Shown here piece by piece: positions 1 through 9,916 of a DNA stretch of 64,000 bases; positions within the stretch are counted from its first letter, which is position 1; every line of letters begins with the position of its first letter. The notes under the pieces are model-generated. The model was not told the origin of the DNA and made no database searches. It saw only the letters and a list, made by a program, of their open reading frames with translations. Source of the stretch: Turritopsis dohrnii (lineage: Eukaryota; Cnidaria; Hydrozoa; Anthoathecata; Oceaniidae); the NCBI GenBank assembly GCA_027922465.2, contig BQMF02000673.1, positions 107,286 through 171,285 on the forward strand. Direction: 5' to 3'. The position numbers and the translations under genes were made by a program.

Positions 1-2
1 AC

Positions 3-251
3 ATTATAAAGGAGAAAGTTACGGAAGCCGATCCTACTGACACGAGAGTGACGTGTATGTGTCAAATGAAAGATGTGTTATGGGTTGGTACCGGAAGTGG
101 TCACGTGTTAATTTATGAGTTTCATACTTCATCGTCAGAGTTGACCTTCCTAGATAGTTTCCGTCCGTATCGTATGGAAATTCGTTCGTTTTGTGTGGTT
201 CCCTTTAAAGACGCAGAGGGCACTGGTGTGGATTGTCTAGTGTTGAGTTAA
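3..251 (+). pseudogene. beta-propeller (WD40-like) protein fragment, 5' end outside window
   Basis: The frame is open from the left edge and reads as a typical propeller blade: a CMCQMKDVLWVGTGSGHVLI segment, where the W-x-G-T-G-S/G pattern is common in WD40-type domains of large signalling proteins such as Roco/LRRK kinases and Rho-GEFs. It ends at a TAA at 249-251. The same frame continues as plausible protein for about 30 more codons (GKLVNEFAYGNNPICLLN), so the stop may be a lesion inside a decayed gene. No canonical donor was found at the stop. I cannot name the parent family with confidence; LRRK-like is a guess from the blade pattern. There is no sign of a start codon, and the ATG at 48 is internal. 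Confidence 0.4.
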
Positions 252-2072
252 GGGAAATTGGTAAATGAATTTGCATATGGCAATAACCCGATTTGTCTTT
301 TAAATATCAACATTCCAGCTGAGTTTATATCGATCGTGTTATGAAGACTACAGGAAACTACACCTTACCCGGCATAGATTCCAAAATGATATTATTTTGG
401 CAATTACTATCTGCTGATGAGATGAAACGCGTCGCAGATAATTTTGAGTAGTGCAACGCACACGTTAAATAATTGTTTTACGGGATTTTACGGGGACGTT
501 AGCATTAAAACGATATGTGATTGATATGATATCGACAACGAGGCTGGTGATGCGAAAGAAGGTTTCGTAAGATTTAGGGTCTTGTTAGTCAAGTTAGCAT
601 GTCAGAATCATCATAAGAGAAAGAGCTTTCACTAGACGCATCTCATCTCCGTGTTACCTTCTTAGAATGATTTCTTAAGTTGTGAACAGAACGTTCGAAT
701 TTGTTGATGCTGTGAAGTATCACATGTTTGTCAATGGTAACCATGATAACATACGAGAATGACTCTCTAAGTCTTCATTGAAGACGAAGCTTTCGTTCAA
801 ACACGTCACCGCCCTTGTTGTCATGGTGTTTGCGAAAACTCCCTACGACCCATCTTACCATTTTAGTGTTAATATTTTTTTTAATATTTTTTATATTTTG
901 ATATTTTACAAATATTTTAATACGCATGCGCACTGAGGATAATGTCTGACGATCCACTAGAAAAAAGCTGTGAAATTAAGTTTTTTTTTCAAATCTATGT
1001 GTTGGAAATAGTTTGACTCATTCTTCCAAACGCCATTATGAGATTTTTGATGGTGATGTTTTGTTGATTTGAGACTAAAAAATCACAGATTGTACACATT
1101 TCTCCGGTTTTTATTGAATATAGTTTTATGACCTCTTTGTAATGTATTTTTTTGATAAATTCTTGTAAAAGGCTGACAATTTTTTATGAAAGTAGATGTA
1201 TCCGATTTACTCAAGGTGATATTGGTTACTAGGTTCGGAAGTTTTCGGATGAAAACCGGTCATTTTATCGAGCGTGTTTGTCTTTGTGATACTTCAAAAG
1301 TCTCTTCTTTTCATTTGAAAGAACGAGACATTATAAACATTTTGCTCGTTTAGCCCAGACAAAAATAACAAAGTTTTGAACGCAAACTCAAATTATCTCA
1401 TGTTGTTGGACGAACTTACAGGTTTGTCGCAAAATTCTCATGCATATTTACTGTGTAGTCACCAGTAGAATATTTTATCAATTCACGTCACATACAGTTA
1501 TAGTCTATTTTTGTAGTTCATATATTGAAAAAATACAAGGTGAAATATATTCTATGATTTACAAAAACTCATTCAACTCTCATTCAAATACATACATCAT
1601 ACGTCAACATACTTTGGTAACACCTTCATCCTAAAACGCCTTCAAACGCCATGTTTTCTTCGGGCGGGCAATATCCAGCCTCGTTTTCATTCAGAGTGAG
1701 ATTTCGGAGAAAAGCAGGGAATTTAATGAGAAAAAGAAGACCCATCATGACAGAAGGATAAATAATAGCTAAGGCTTTACTTATGATTTCAGAAGGATTT
1801 CAACACCACTTCAAAGAAGTTTTAGAAAATACAAAAACGCGGGAAGTTTGTGGAAAGAAAGGCTTACAACGTTTGCAATTTCTTACCATCTAACGGTTCG
1901 AAATCACCTGAACATTTTTCTTGTAACATTTTACTTTTGATGCTACTTTTAGTTGTTTTAAATGTGACGAGCTGGAATTTCTAGATGGGCACATTCAGAT
2001 GATACCGAAGAATCGTCAGGCTTTGAATACATAAGCTCAAACTAAGTAAAAAAAAACTATTTCTTTAAAATA
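252..2072. other. intergenic, no recognisable gene
   Basis: Unique AT-rich sequence. The first 100 bases continue the degraded propeller frame. Beyond that I see only short open stretches with biased composition, homopolymer T/A runs (for example around 880-910 and 980-990) and no splice-bounded coding exon. No terminal repeat pair was recognised. Confidence 0.4.
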
Positions 2073-2733
2073 TCATACGTTCTTCGTAACGGGCACACCA
2101 ATATTTGCCAACTGTTCACTAACGTCAATTAATCCAAAGTCGGCTGCTTGGTCGCCCAGGAATGACGGCATGGGCGTAGAAGGTAGGTAGGGCGGTATTG
2201 GCAGAAAATAACCCTGGTCGGCTTGATGACTAATGAAATCAAAGAACGCCTCTCGTGAAGGCGGAAATGGAATTGGCAAGAATTGCTGCCGATGATATAA
2301 CGGAGTATATTCAGCTGCATACGGTGAAAGATGTTTAGGCGGACTTTTCTGATTGCTGTTGGCGTCTTGTGTGGCGGATTCAGTCTTTTCGGTATCTGTC
2401 TCGTGTTCTTTAGGTTTATCTGTAGTTCCTTCTGTCAGGCTGGAACTTGCCGTATTCTCTTGTGGTGCAAATGACCATGAGTTTGAGAGGATGGTATAAT
2501 GCATCATTCCTATTCGATAATCAGCTTCTAACACCACGTTCCGCAAAGTATTATTCAGAAACAATACGTCAGTCTTCAAGTTGGACACTTTGTTTTTCAG
2601 GAACGTATTTTCGCGAATTAGCGAGTTTCGATGCTGCCGTATCGAAGCATACTGTCTCTCGAGTGACATTCTGTCGATTTCAGAAACATCTTTCGCAAAT
2701 GCTTGATACAATTGCGAGTCTTTCTTGTCGTAA
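2073..2733 (-). CDS. possible 3' coding exon downstream of the SKICH-domain gene, function unknown
   Basis: This minus-strand open frame runs about 219 codons to a stop at 2073. Its first clear residues (YDKKDSQLYQAFAKD) follow a good splice acceptor (pyrimidine tract then CAG near 2734), so I take it as an exon rather than a separate gene. It encodes a short helical, coiled-coil-like stretch (IDRMSLERQYASIRQHRNSL), then a Ser/Thr/Glu-rich linker and a Pro/Phe-rich tail. There are no zinc fingers like those ending CALCOCO/TAX1BP1 proteins. The upstream frame ends only 50 bp away (2784) with no canonical GT donor, so the join is unproven. It could be the C terminus of the same protein or an independent small gene. 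Confidence 0.4.
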
Positions 2734-2783
2734 CTGAAAGAAGAAGCGCAAGAGCTTAAATCAATCGGTTTGCTGAATCGTCG

Positions 2784-4610
2784 TCAGCCTTTCTTAGGGG
2801 AACGACGGTTTTCGGTTGTCACAACAGAAATCGGTTGGGTTCCTTCGGATTGAACATTGGAACTGTCAGACTGTTGCGAAGCTGCAGACGAACATTCACT
2901 TTGATATTGCTGACGATAATCTCGATTCAAATCAATAAAACCAGCGGTTGGTCGGGCGTGTTCGGAACCTCGAGAAACGATCGATTCAAGGCTGGGTGTC
3001 CTGATGCTCTCGTTACAAAAGCTTTCGTCGTCAGTGTAATCCGTCACATCGCCTGGCAGTCTTCTTCGGTCCACTGACACCAACGTCTCGGATGAAGCGC
3101 ACGTGGACACACAAACAGAATCGTACGTTGTCGTGGACTTGTTGTCTGGAAATTTGTCACATTTTCCAGCGTCTTCATGCGTGGAATCCTCTGGAATGGC
3201 GTTGTTCACATCATTCTGTGTCACTGAAAACTTCAAGTTCGTCAACTCGTTGGTGATCTTCGACAGTTGCTGTTGATTTTTAGTCAATTTTTGTTCAGTT
3301 TCGATAAATTGTTGACGGAAAAATTTGATATCTTTGGTGGCTTATTTGTAGCGGTTCTCGGCAATTGTAATTTCGTTCTGTAGACGACTGGCATTACTCG
3401 ATTCGTTGGCCACTCGGCTCTCCAATTCTCGTATAGTTTTCTCGTTTTCATCCACTAATTCTTTATGACACTTTTCCCGATCTTCAGATTCGCTCTTCAG
3501 ATCCTGAATCATTTTTTGATACTTTTCTATTTCATCTTTCTTTTCATTCAATTCGTTTGCATGTTCTTCCTTTGACAGCCTTAATTCATTTTCAATGATT
3601 TGGAGATTTTCTCTTTCTTTTTCTAACGCATCTTCAAGCATCAAAGTGTTGTTTTGCATTTTCTCGATTTGTTCTGTCGTGGTATCTTTAATTTTTATCA
3701 GTTCTTCTTCATGTTGATCTCGATCATCCAGAATCTGAATTTTCAGCCTGTCCAATAACTCCTGATCTCTTTCAATTTTTTTCTTCATCCGAGAACATTC
3801 ACTTTTGTAATTTGTGGCAATTACTCGCATATCCTCTATCTCTGTTGCAAATGTTTCAGTGTTTTCTTGCATTGCTTCGCACTCTTCTTTCAACGATTCT
3901 TTGATATGTTTTTCTCGATCACAAATGTTTCGTAACTCGATAAGCTTTTGATTTTGACAGTCAATCAGTTTCATTTGATCTCCAAGCTGTCGAGATAGTT
4001 CTTCTACAGCCCTTTCAGCTTCATTACGTAATTTTATTTCCAATTCCAATTCATTTTCTTCTGCAGGATCGTTTTGGGTAACCACAGTTTCTAACTCCTC
4101 TTGTATATGCTGAAGATTGTCTTCTGGATCCACTTTATCGTTGAATACATCACCAGCCTTGTTGTCGCATTCGATTCTTTCGTAAGGACTGATTTTGTCG
4201 ATAAGAACTAGATTGTCGTCGAATGAGGAGCCTTCCTTTACTGTTATCAAACTTTCGGGTGGCGCTGTTGAAGTTATGTTAAAACGTTCTGTCTTACCAC
4301 GCAACTTCCCATCTTGGTCAACATAGCGTATTTCGTAGCAATCGTCAGCTGGAACGAAGTCAATTTTGAAGCATAGGGAGATGGCCCTTTCTGACTGATC
4401 TTTGGAAACCGTATGAATCCATGCAAACGTTAATGCCTTTTCGGAAGATTCAGAATCCACCTGGAAAAGTCCAACCCAATCACTTTTGGACGGGGTAAAT
4501 CCAGAAATTGTAAAAGCTGGAACTATCACTTCATCCAAGGTGTAGCATTTCTTCAGTGTGTGAAACTTTACCGGATAATTTTCTGTCATTGTTGAGCGGG
4601 TTGGTATCAT
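2784..4610 (-). CDS. SKICH-domain coiled-coil protein, CALCOCO/TAX1BP1-like, with one in-frame stop
   Basis: Residues about 12-115 form a SKICH domain: the YTLDEVIVP strand, DWVGLFQVDS, FAWIHTVSK, and the closing ...DDCYEIRYVDQDGKLRGKTE pattern diagnostic of NDP52/CALCOCO1/TAX1BP1. These are cargo receptors and coactivators linking ubiquitin or membranes to autophagy in the cytosol. After an acidic linker comes a coiled coil of about 230 residues rich in heptad Leu/Glu/Lys, then a Ser-rich tail. ATG 4608-4610 is internal to a slightly longer frame and there is a second ATG shortly after it. A TAA at 3342-3344 interrupts the frame after NRYK; the same frame continues without shift (ATKDIKFFRQQF...) to 2784, so one C-to-T change (CAA to TAA) would explain it. 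About 1.8 kb without introns in an intron-rich region suggests a retrocopy or an unusually intron-poor gene. Confidence 0.65.
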
Positions 4611-4859
4611 TTATAACGATACTATACACGCTCTGACAATGTCTTGACATCAGTTTAGCAATGTAATGACTTCTTTGTGGATTCCTCTTCTCGTGTTTTT
4701 TTATCAAAAAGTAGAGTTTTCCAAGAAGCAAAGAGTTGATAAATGTAAAAGTTTGAATTTAGTTAGAAAAGTGAAAATCATCAAACAGATCGTAGCCTAT
4801 GTTTTAGAGGTTTCGAGTATGAACTGGCTATATCAAAAATATAAACATTAGAAAAAGAG

Positions 4860-5290
4860 AGTGAAAATAGCATATTTTAAAAAGTCCAAGGAAATGATAG
4901 AAAGTTTAAGTTCAAGTTCGAGTGAAAAGTGGAAAAGTAATACGTTTTTGCTAGTAAAACACAAATCATAGGTGAACAACGAACCTGACGAAGATGCGGA
5001 GCATATTAGAATAGTTTACCATTCCAAAGTACAATTTCGAAATTCCATAAAATAAACAGAAACATGTTTTTCTATTGCAACAAAAATGAGGGTTTCTACG
5101 CGTGAGGGAGGTAAGAATCATTGAAAATAATCTAGTATTTGTTTGAGATGCTAACGAGAAATGTCTACTCCTTAGAGAAAATTAAGTTACCAGAAAACAA
5201 TTTTTTTGCCCTTTTTTCCTAAGTTTTATTATTATTAGAGAGTCAAAAAAACTTTTTTACGTTTTCTAGTTTCTCGATCAGAGATTTCAA
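4860..5290. other. intergenic, nothing recognised
   Basis: AT-rich sequence upstream of the SKICH gene. A promoter for that gene would lie here or within 4611-4860, but I see no distinctive element. Confidence 0.3.
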
Positions 5291-6437
5291 TGACCCTCCA
5301 TAAAATGTTGCTGACAGTTATCCCCCTATTACTCTGCTTCTTGAGATATCTGCATGCCCCAAACGTTTGTGTGTAAACGTATGCGCTTCATGAGTAATAT
5401 CGATCTCAGTAGATTTTATTTCTCTGCAATCTTGCCATCAATACTTTACTGCATATCCATTTGGGGTGGGTGCTCAAAAAGCCTGATGGACAGTGTTAAT
5501 AATGTTCAAGTCAAAGCAGCACGTTTTATTTGCAGAGTCAAAAAGATAATACCAGATCAGGAGGTATTGCATCAATGTAGTTGGAAACGACTTTCGTGGT
5601 ATTACAAGCGCCGAGCTGCGTGTATTGCGTATAACATCTTTAATGACGAAAACCACCCACTCAACCACCTTCTCTCAAAACGTAATCCAAACCGAAGGCT
5701 ACGGAATGTTCTAAATTTGACAACCCACCATTTAAAACTGTTAAATATAAGCAGTCGTTCTGCTACAGAGCTACGGTTATCTGGAACAACATTTCTGACG
5801 AAATGAAAGAAAATAGCTACAACTGTTTTCGAAACATTATCTCCAAAAACATCAGGACCCTTGATGAAATCTTGATACATCGACCATATGGTGGAAGAGC
5901 ACGTGAGTCTGAGCATTTTTACTATTAGTTTTGAATGTGTTCTTAGTTTTTATTTTAGCTTTTTACATGATTACGGTTTTCAACGTCTATGTGATAATCA
6001 AATCGTGATACCTAAGTCGCTAAATTCTTCTGCAAATTCACTTTACATTCTAATAGAACTTTCCATACTTTTAATTTTAACTAATTTATATATAATATTC
6101 AAATGTAGTTTTATTCAAGGTTGGTTGAACTAGCTTTATTTGTGTCTCAACTTGTTTTAAAGTCAACCATGGTCTCACTCAATTGCAGTTCATAACTACT
6201 GCGCACGTGGCTAATTCTCTTGGTAATCTCATTTCCTGGATTATGAAGCTCTGTAACTCTCTACTTCATGCTTTGAATTGTTTTAAATAGTTTTTTAAAT
6301 AATATATTCATTTTTTAAATTTTAAATTTTTAATTATACTTTATAGTAGGTCCACATCAGTCTATGACTGCGTACATTGTAAGTATGACCTTCTTTACCA
6401 AATAAATAAATAAATAAATAAATAAAATAAATAAGTA
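5290..6437 (+). mobile_element. 5'-truncated non-LTR retrotransposon (LINE) 3' end
   Basis: The frame at 5354-5806 encodes the post-RT C-terminal region of a LINE ORF2: LSRFYFSAILPSILYCISIW, ...NVQVKAARFICRV..., a pattern shared by CR1/Jockey-group elements downstream of the RT palm. Only this end is present, with no RT catalytic YADD motif. The element runs into an (AAAT)n tail at about 6402-6436, typical of LINE 3' ends, which fixes plus orientation. The 5' boundary near 5290 is approximate. It is a dead-on-arrival copy. Confidence 0.65.
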
Positions 6438-6479
6438 TAGAGTCCTGGCCTGTTTTATGTTTGTCCCGAAAACTGTCTC

Positions 6480-6675
6480 AATGCTACTTCTGGACAGCCT
6501 TCCTAATTCTGGGTGCCAAAAATTCTGGTCTTGAAAATTTACATCCGTGCTGCGAGAGTTGCGCCTGCATTCGGTGAGTATGGATGTATAATTTCAAGAC
6601 CAGAATTTTTGTCGTTTAGAAATAAGGACGGCTGTCCAGAATCAGGCACATTATTGACGGTACATAGTCCTGTCC
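6480..6675. repeat. imperfect inverted repeat / MITE-like hairpin
   Basis: Positions 6518-6546 and 6582-6610 are near-perfect reverse complements (about 29 bp; core CAAAAATTCTGGTCTTGAAA). Weaker complementarity continues outward through TGGACAGCC on the left and GGCTGTCCA on the right. The whole unit could fold into one long hairpin. It lies directly after the LINE tail. Confidence 0.6.
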
Positions 6676-6679
6676 CTGT

Positions 6680-7620
6680 ATATTGTATGTCTTTATTACA
6701 CCAGCTAGCAGCTTTTACGGGGCTCGAAATTATGAATTTAACTAAATTGTAAATTAATTACGAGCTAAATATATGTACTTTGACTTTTGAGTTGATTTGA
6801 TTGATGTTCAATTGGGGATTCCAAGCAACATCTTCCCCATGCAAAAAAACTGGAGTCATATCTATATTACTAATCAGAAGAATGTTTCTCATCTATACAT
6901 TTTTTTCCCAATCCTTATGTTATGAGAAAGAGAGTAAAATGAAAACAGTCATCTCAAATAAAAGTAGGATGCAAAATGCATATAAAAAACCAGCATCCCA
7001 GGTGGAAATTTCTATTATTTTCTAATTTCAAATTCATTAAAATCTCCATTTTGAGCTTTAAAAATTGATAAAAAAAAATGTCAGTTATTTTTATCGTTTT
7101 TTAAATATCTGCCCCTAAATCTCACATTTGATTGGGGATGCAATATCAATTGAATGGTTCTCACTGATGAAAAAAAAGAAAAGAAAAGAAAACTGATGTC
7201 TCCATGATACTAACCCAGGAATGCCATATACACAGTCGTTTTCATGTTATTTTTAATGTTCCTATGATGCTACATGGCCCTTGATAGAATGAGGAGTAAC
7301 CTTCACTATCCTTAAAAAAACTATGTTTAATCAAAAAATTTAATAACTGTTAACAATAGTTAAAAATATTAATTTGGCAGTATCAAAAAAATTTATAATT
7401 CAAATCAACTGCATGATAATCTTTTCTTTTTCAGGTGATTTTTAAGAAAACATGTTTTTAGAATGAATTTCTACAAACAAAAGAGAAATGCAGGAGGAAC
7501 ACGTCTAAAGTTTTTTCGAATGCCAAACCAAATCTTTGAACAAAAGTATCAGGAGATTATCTAATAGAGAAAAAAAATTTCCTGTGTTTGGTTTTGTCTG
7601 CAAATAATATGCAATATGTG
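6680..7620. other. intergenic, nothing recognised
   Basis: AT-rich sequence with poly-A/T runs and a short GA-rich patch near 7170. No coding exon or repeat boundary recognised. Confidence 0.3.
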
Positions 7621-8774
7621 CAGGCTGTCAAGTGCTTCATTTTTTTCATTTTTTTGAGATGCTGTCATTTTTTTCATTTTTTTGGAGAATTTGTCATTTT
7701 ATTTATTTTTTCTCTCTAACACTGTCATTTTATTTCATTTTTTTCTGAAAAAAGTATATAATTGAATATTTTGACATGGACATTTACATACACAATGGTG
7801 TGAAGGACAGTTATTGGGACTAAGAATGATATTGTTTTTTTTTTTAACTGTTAGTTTTCTTATTAGATTATGAGGTTTTTCTGCAACATAAAATATAAAA
7901 TAAAGTAGTTTAGTTTTCTAGACTTTGTAAACTGCATGCATCCTATTAGATACTGTCTTACGTTAGTTTAATATAAGTTTACTCTAAGAATTGTATCTCC
8001 TGTTAGTATGATGCAAAGTATCTTCTGTTAGTTTTAGACAATGTAACTTTAAGAATTGAATTGGCTATTAGTTTGACGCAAGCCAACTCAATGATTGTAT
8101 CTTTTGTTAGTTTGATACAAGGTGGCTATAAGGATTATTCCTTCTGTTAGTTCTTGCAAGTTAATTCAAAGTGTTCTTACTACTGTTCGATGAATTGGTT
8201 ATGCTTAAGTGTTTGACAACGATATTGTGTTATTTATAGTCATAAGTTACAAAAAGAAATGAAGACATTCTTTCCCCTTTTTTCTTGTAAAATATAAGTT
8301 CTGTTTAGTTTGGCTTGCACCGAGATGATGAAAAAAATGTAATAGTTCTAAGTGGTTGTTTTTATTAATTATATTATCTAGGTGTGACAACTTTCAAACT
8401 TTGCATACAACCCTCTTTTGTGTATGGTTAAGAAATCAAAAAGAAATTAACATAGCCTATAGACCCACATAAACACAACCATTTACATCCAAAATAAATA
8501 ACTGCTTACATTTTGCATATACCATAAAAGTTAGTTCAACTTTGAATATTGTAGTTTGTAACGCGTTCTTGTAAAAATTGATTCATTAAAGCAAAATTCA
8601 TCCTGAGTTGCAATATTTTTATTAGCTTTTTTTGTGTTTCCGTCCCATAAAAATTTGAAAATTTGTCATTTCTTGTCATTTTTTTAATGGAAATTTGTCA
8701 TGTTTTGTCATTTTTTTAATGGAAATTTGTCATTTTTTTGTCATTTTTTTGAAGAGGTATGACTTAACAGCCTG
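7621..8774. mobile_element. hAT-like non-autonomous DNA element with internal minisatellites
   Basis: The left end starts CAGGCTGTCAAGT and the right end closes with ACTTAACAGCCTG, its near reverse complement, so the terminal inverted repeats are about 13 bp. Inside each end is an array of the motif TGTCATTTTTTTCATTTTTT (7636-7745) or TTTGTCATTTTTTTAATGGA (8665-8755). The centre (about 7930-8185) holds roughly five degenerate units of about 55 bp with the core CTGTTAGTTTGATGCAA. No transposase frame is present. The ends resemble hAT termini, but I could not identify a clean 8-bp target duplication, so superfamily assignment is tentative. Confidence 0.5.
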
Positions 8775-9080
8775 TATGAGTCATATTTTATTACTTTGTA
8801 ATGGGGAATGTTGTGATCAGATGATTGGAGGATTAGAGCTGTGGTCAGTTATCACTTAAGAATTGTGAGCTAATATCTCCAAAATATAGACAGCCCAAGA
8901 CTGTCTAACTTCTAAATGTTTCCAAAAAATAATTTGATCGAATAATTTGATAATTGGCTCAACTAACCCACATGACTGCTGAATAAATTGTTTGAGATAT
9001 AACAAATAACGATGAAAGGTCTTGCCTTCAGACTTATTAGTTATGTAAGGTTGTTTTTTTTTTTATAGAGTATTATTAAA
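8775..9080. other. upstream region of the carotenoid-oxygenase exon
   Basis: No gene seen. A pyrimidine tract ending in TATAG at about 9057-9067 looks like a splice acceptor, implying that the ATG at 9081 sits in a second exon with a 5' UTR exon further upstream. Confidence 0.35.
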
Positions 9081-9246
9081 ATGGTTGATATTGAAAAGGC
9101 AAGAAGAGGTTGGATCAGCCAAAAGGAGCACTCTTACTGGATACCACAGGTTGATGTGGAAGGAACCATACCATCTGACCTTCATGGCACGTTCATTAGA
9201 AATGGTCCTGGAATAAATGAGGTTTATGGCACTAAACTCAAACATG
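9081..9246 (+). pseudogene. orphan N-terminal exon of a carotenoid oxygenase (RPE65/BCO family)
   Basis: ATG at 9081 in good context. The 55-codon exon carries the family N terminus: WIPQVDVEGTIPSDLHGTF, then FIRNGPGINEVYGTKLKH, matching the conserved G-T-F-x-R-N-G-P-G signature. It ends at a canonical donor (CATG|GTGAGA). Family members are Fe(II) beta-propeller dioxygenases that cleave carotenoids using four His ligands; none of those His lies in this exon. No later exon of the family appears before the VPS54 start 670 bp downstream on the same strand. It is therefore most likely a stranded fragment, less likely an exon before an intron that spans VPS54. Confidence 0.65.
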
Positions 9247-9916
9247 GTGAGAATTTTTCTACCTGGAAGATATTATCAGCTTATCTTATAAATAAGGATA
9301 ATTCTGAACATCCCGAATATTCTTTTTTCATATCCAGCTAACTCATGTCAGCCTTTGGTCTTGTATTTCAATCATACTGCATGTTACTTAAAAGTGGACG
9401 TTTAAAGCTATTTGCATGAAAGCAATTTTTTCCCATTCAGTTCTGAGCATGTGATGTGAAAACTGGCATTTTCTGTGTGTGTTTGTCATCTATGTACTTC
9501 TATGTACTTCCTTACATGAATATCGTTCGTGTGCTTTAGTAATTAAGATTTAATTTCCCTAGGGTGCTGGGTGGATGTTTTACATTTCTCAGCTTTTTAT
9601 GCCGTTTGGTTTCTCGCATCATATTTTTTAGTTGTTTTGTAGAGAACCTAGACGATACTCTGTGTGATGATGTAAATAGTATTTGAGATTTTTAACTGTT
9701 TTTAACTGTTTTTATTGTGTGTTTTTAGCCTGAAGATGATATAAATATATTGAAATATATTGCGAAAATTAAAATGAATTGTTGGCTACAAATATAAAGA
9801 TTAAATGTTTTTATCTCTTATCTTCTTTCACATCTGCTTTAACTTGACTTATGCTCTTATCACCATAAGGAAAAACAATCAGAAAAAAATACAATAATGT
9901 TTCAGTACAAGTTAGA
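9247..9916. other. intergenic
   Basis: No coding sequence recognised. It should contain the VPS54 promoter or 5' UTR; nothing specific is seen. Confidence 0.3.
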
